From Peronospora farinosa (Eukaryota; Oomycota; Peronosporomycetes; Peronosporales; Peronosporaceae), in contig CANTFK010000713.1 of the NCBI GenBank assembly GCA_947646735.1, forward strand, positions 372,001 to 436,000: DNA of 64,000 nucleotides, in the 5' to 3' direction. The notes below the pieces were generated by a model that saw only the letters and a program-made list of their open reading frames with translations, ran no database searches and was not told the origin of the DNA. Each line of letters opens with the position of its first letter. Positions within the stretch are counted from its first letter, which is position 1. This document shows positions 63,914-64,000 of this stretch, in pieces. The position numbers were made by a program, and so were the translations under genes.

Positions 63914-64000
63914 GTACGTGCTAGATCGTGTTGTTGTTTGTCTGCTCTTTCTTGAACTTGATGATACTTACTGGGATGCATCTGCGTGTGGTTGTTATGG

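Noticed and set aside
1..64000. CRISPR arrays, rRNA and tRNA genes
   Set aside because: No regularly spaced direct repeats of CRISPR type, and no rRNA or complete tRNA cloverleaf was recognised; the organism is eukaryotic.

Overview
The window looks like nuclear DNA of an oomycete, most likely a Phytophthora or downy-mildew relative (Peronosporales). The reasons are intron-poor genes with short GT-AG introns, very short intergenic distances in the gene-rich half, several small secreted and GPI-anchor-like proteins, and abundant Ty3/gypsy chromodomain retroelements. Species cannot be named from sequence alone.

Layout. (1) 1-24.3 kb is a retrotransposon block. Element A (+ strand, 5' end outside the window, decayed) runs to about 5.6 kb, and its 3' LTR is split by element B. 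Element B (+, 5613-13297) is almost intact, with 342-bp LTRs that differ at one base by eye. Element C (- strand, 14451-23713) is heavily decayed, and its 3' LTR is inflated by an insertion and a GATCGCG minisatellite. All three carry an extra open frame that starts next to the 3' LTR and runs antisense toward pol. Element A, and more weakly B and C, is also packed with short perfect inverted repeats, even inside conserved protein-coding stretches. (2) 24.9-33.6 kb is a giant inverted repeat: two 4.2-kb arms around a 280-bp homopolymer-rich spacer. Each arm carries a small secreted protein, an SDHAF1-like mitochondrial assembly factor, an unrecognised three-exon gene and a weaker ORF. A 5'-truncated LINE fragment with a 17-bp target-site duplication abuts the right arm. 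(3) 35.8-64 kb is a compact housekeeping island: COX20-like, an unusual Rab-type GTPase with a 290-residue N-terminal extension, a four-KH SF1-like RNA-binding protein, the TFIIIB subunit BDP1, a Qc-SNARE, mitochondrial bL27, a cysteine form of selenoprotein K, RRS1, a proteasome assembly chaperone, SNW1/SKIP with an RS tail, a GxxExxY PD-(D/E)XK protein, a UBE2K-type E2, an IGHMBP2-type helicase and a FAF2-type UBX protein (cut by the window end). Three secreted, GPI-anchor-like genes are interspersed between 45.6 and 53.1 kb.

The main discoveries to follow up are the convergent antisense gene of the gypsy elements, with a shared W/CxxC domain, and the chain of hairpins created largely at synonymous positions in element A. 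The giant palindrome may be real or may be two haplotypes joined by assembly. Exon boundaries were derived by hand from splice consensus and frame, and divergence statements are by-eye comparisons.
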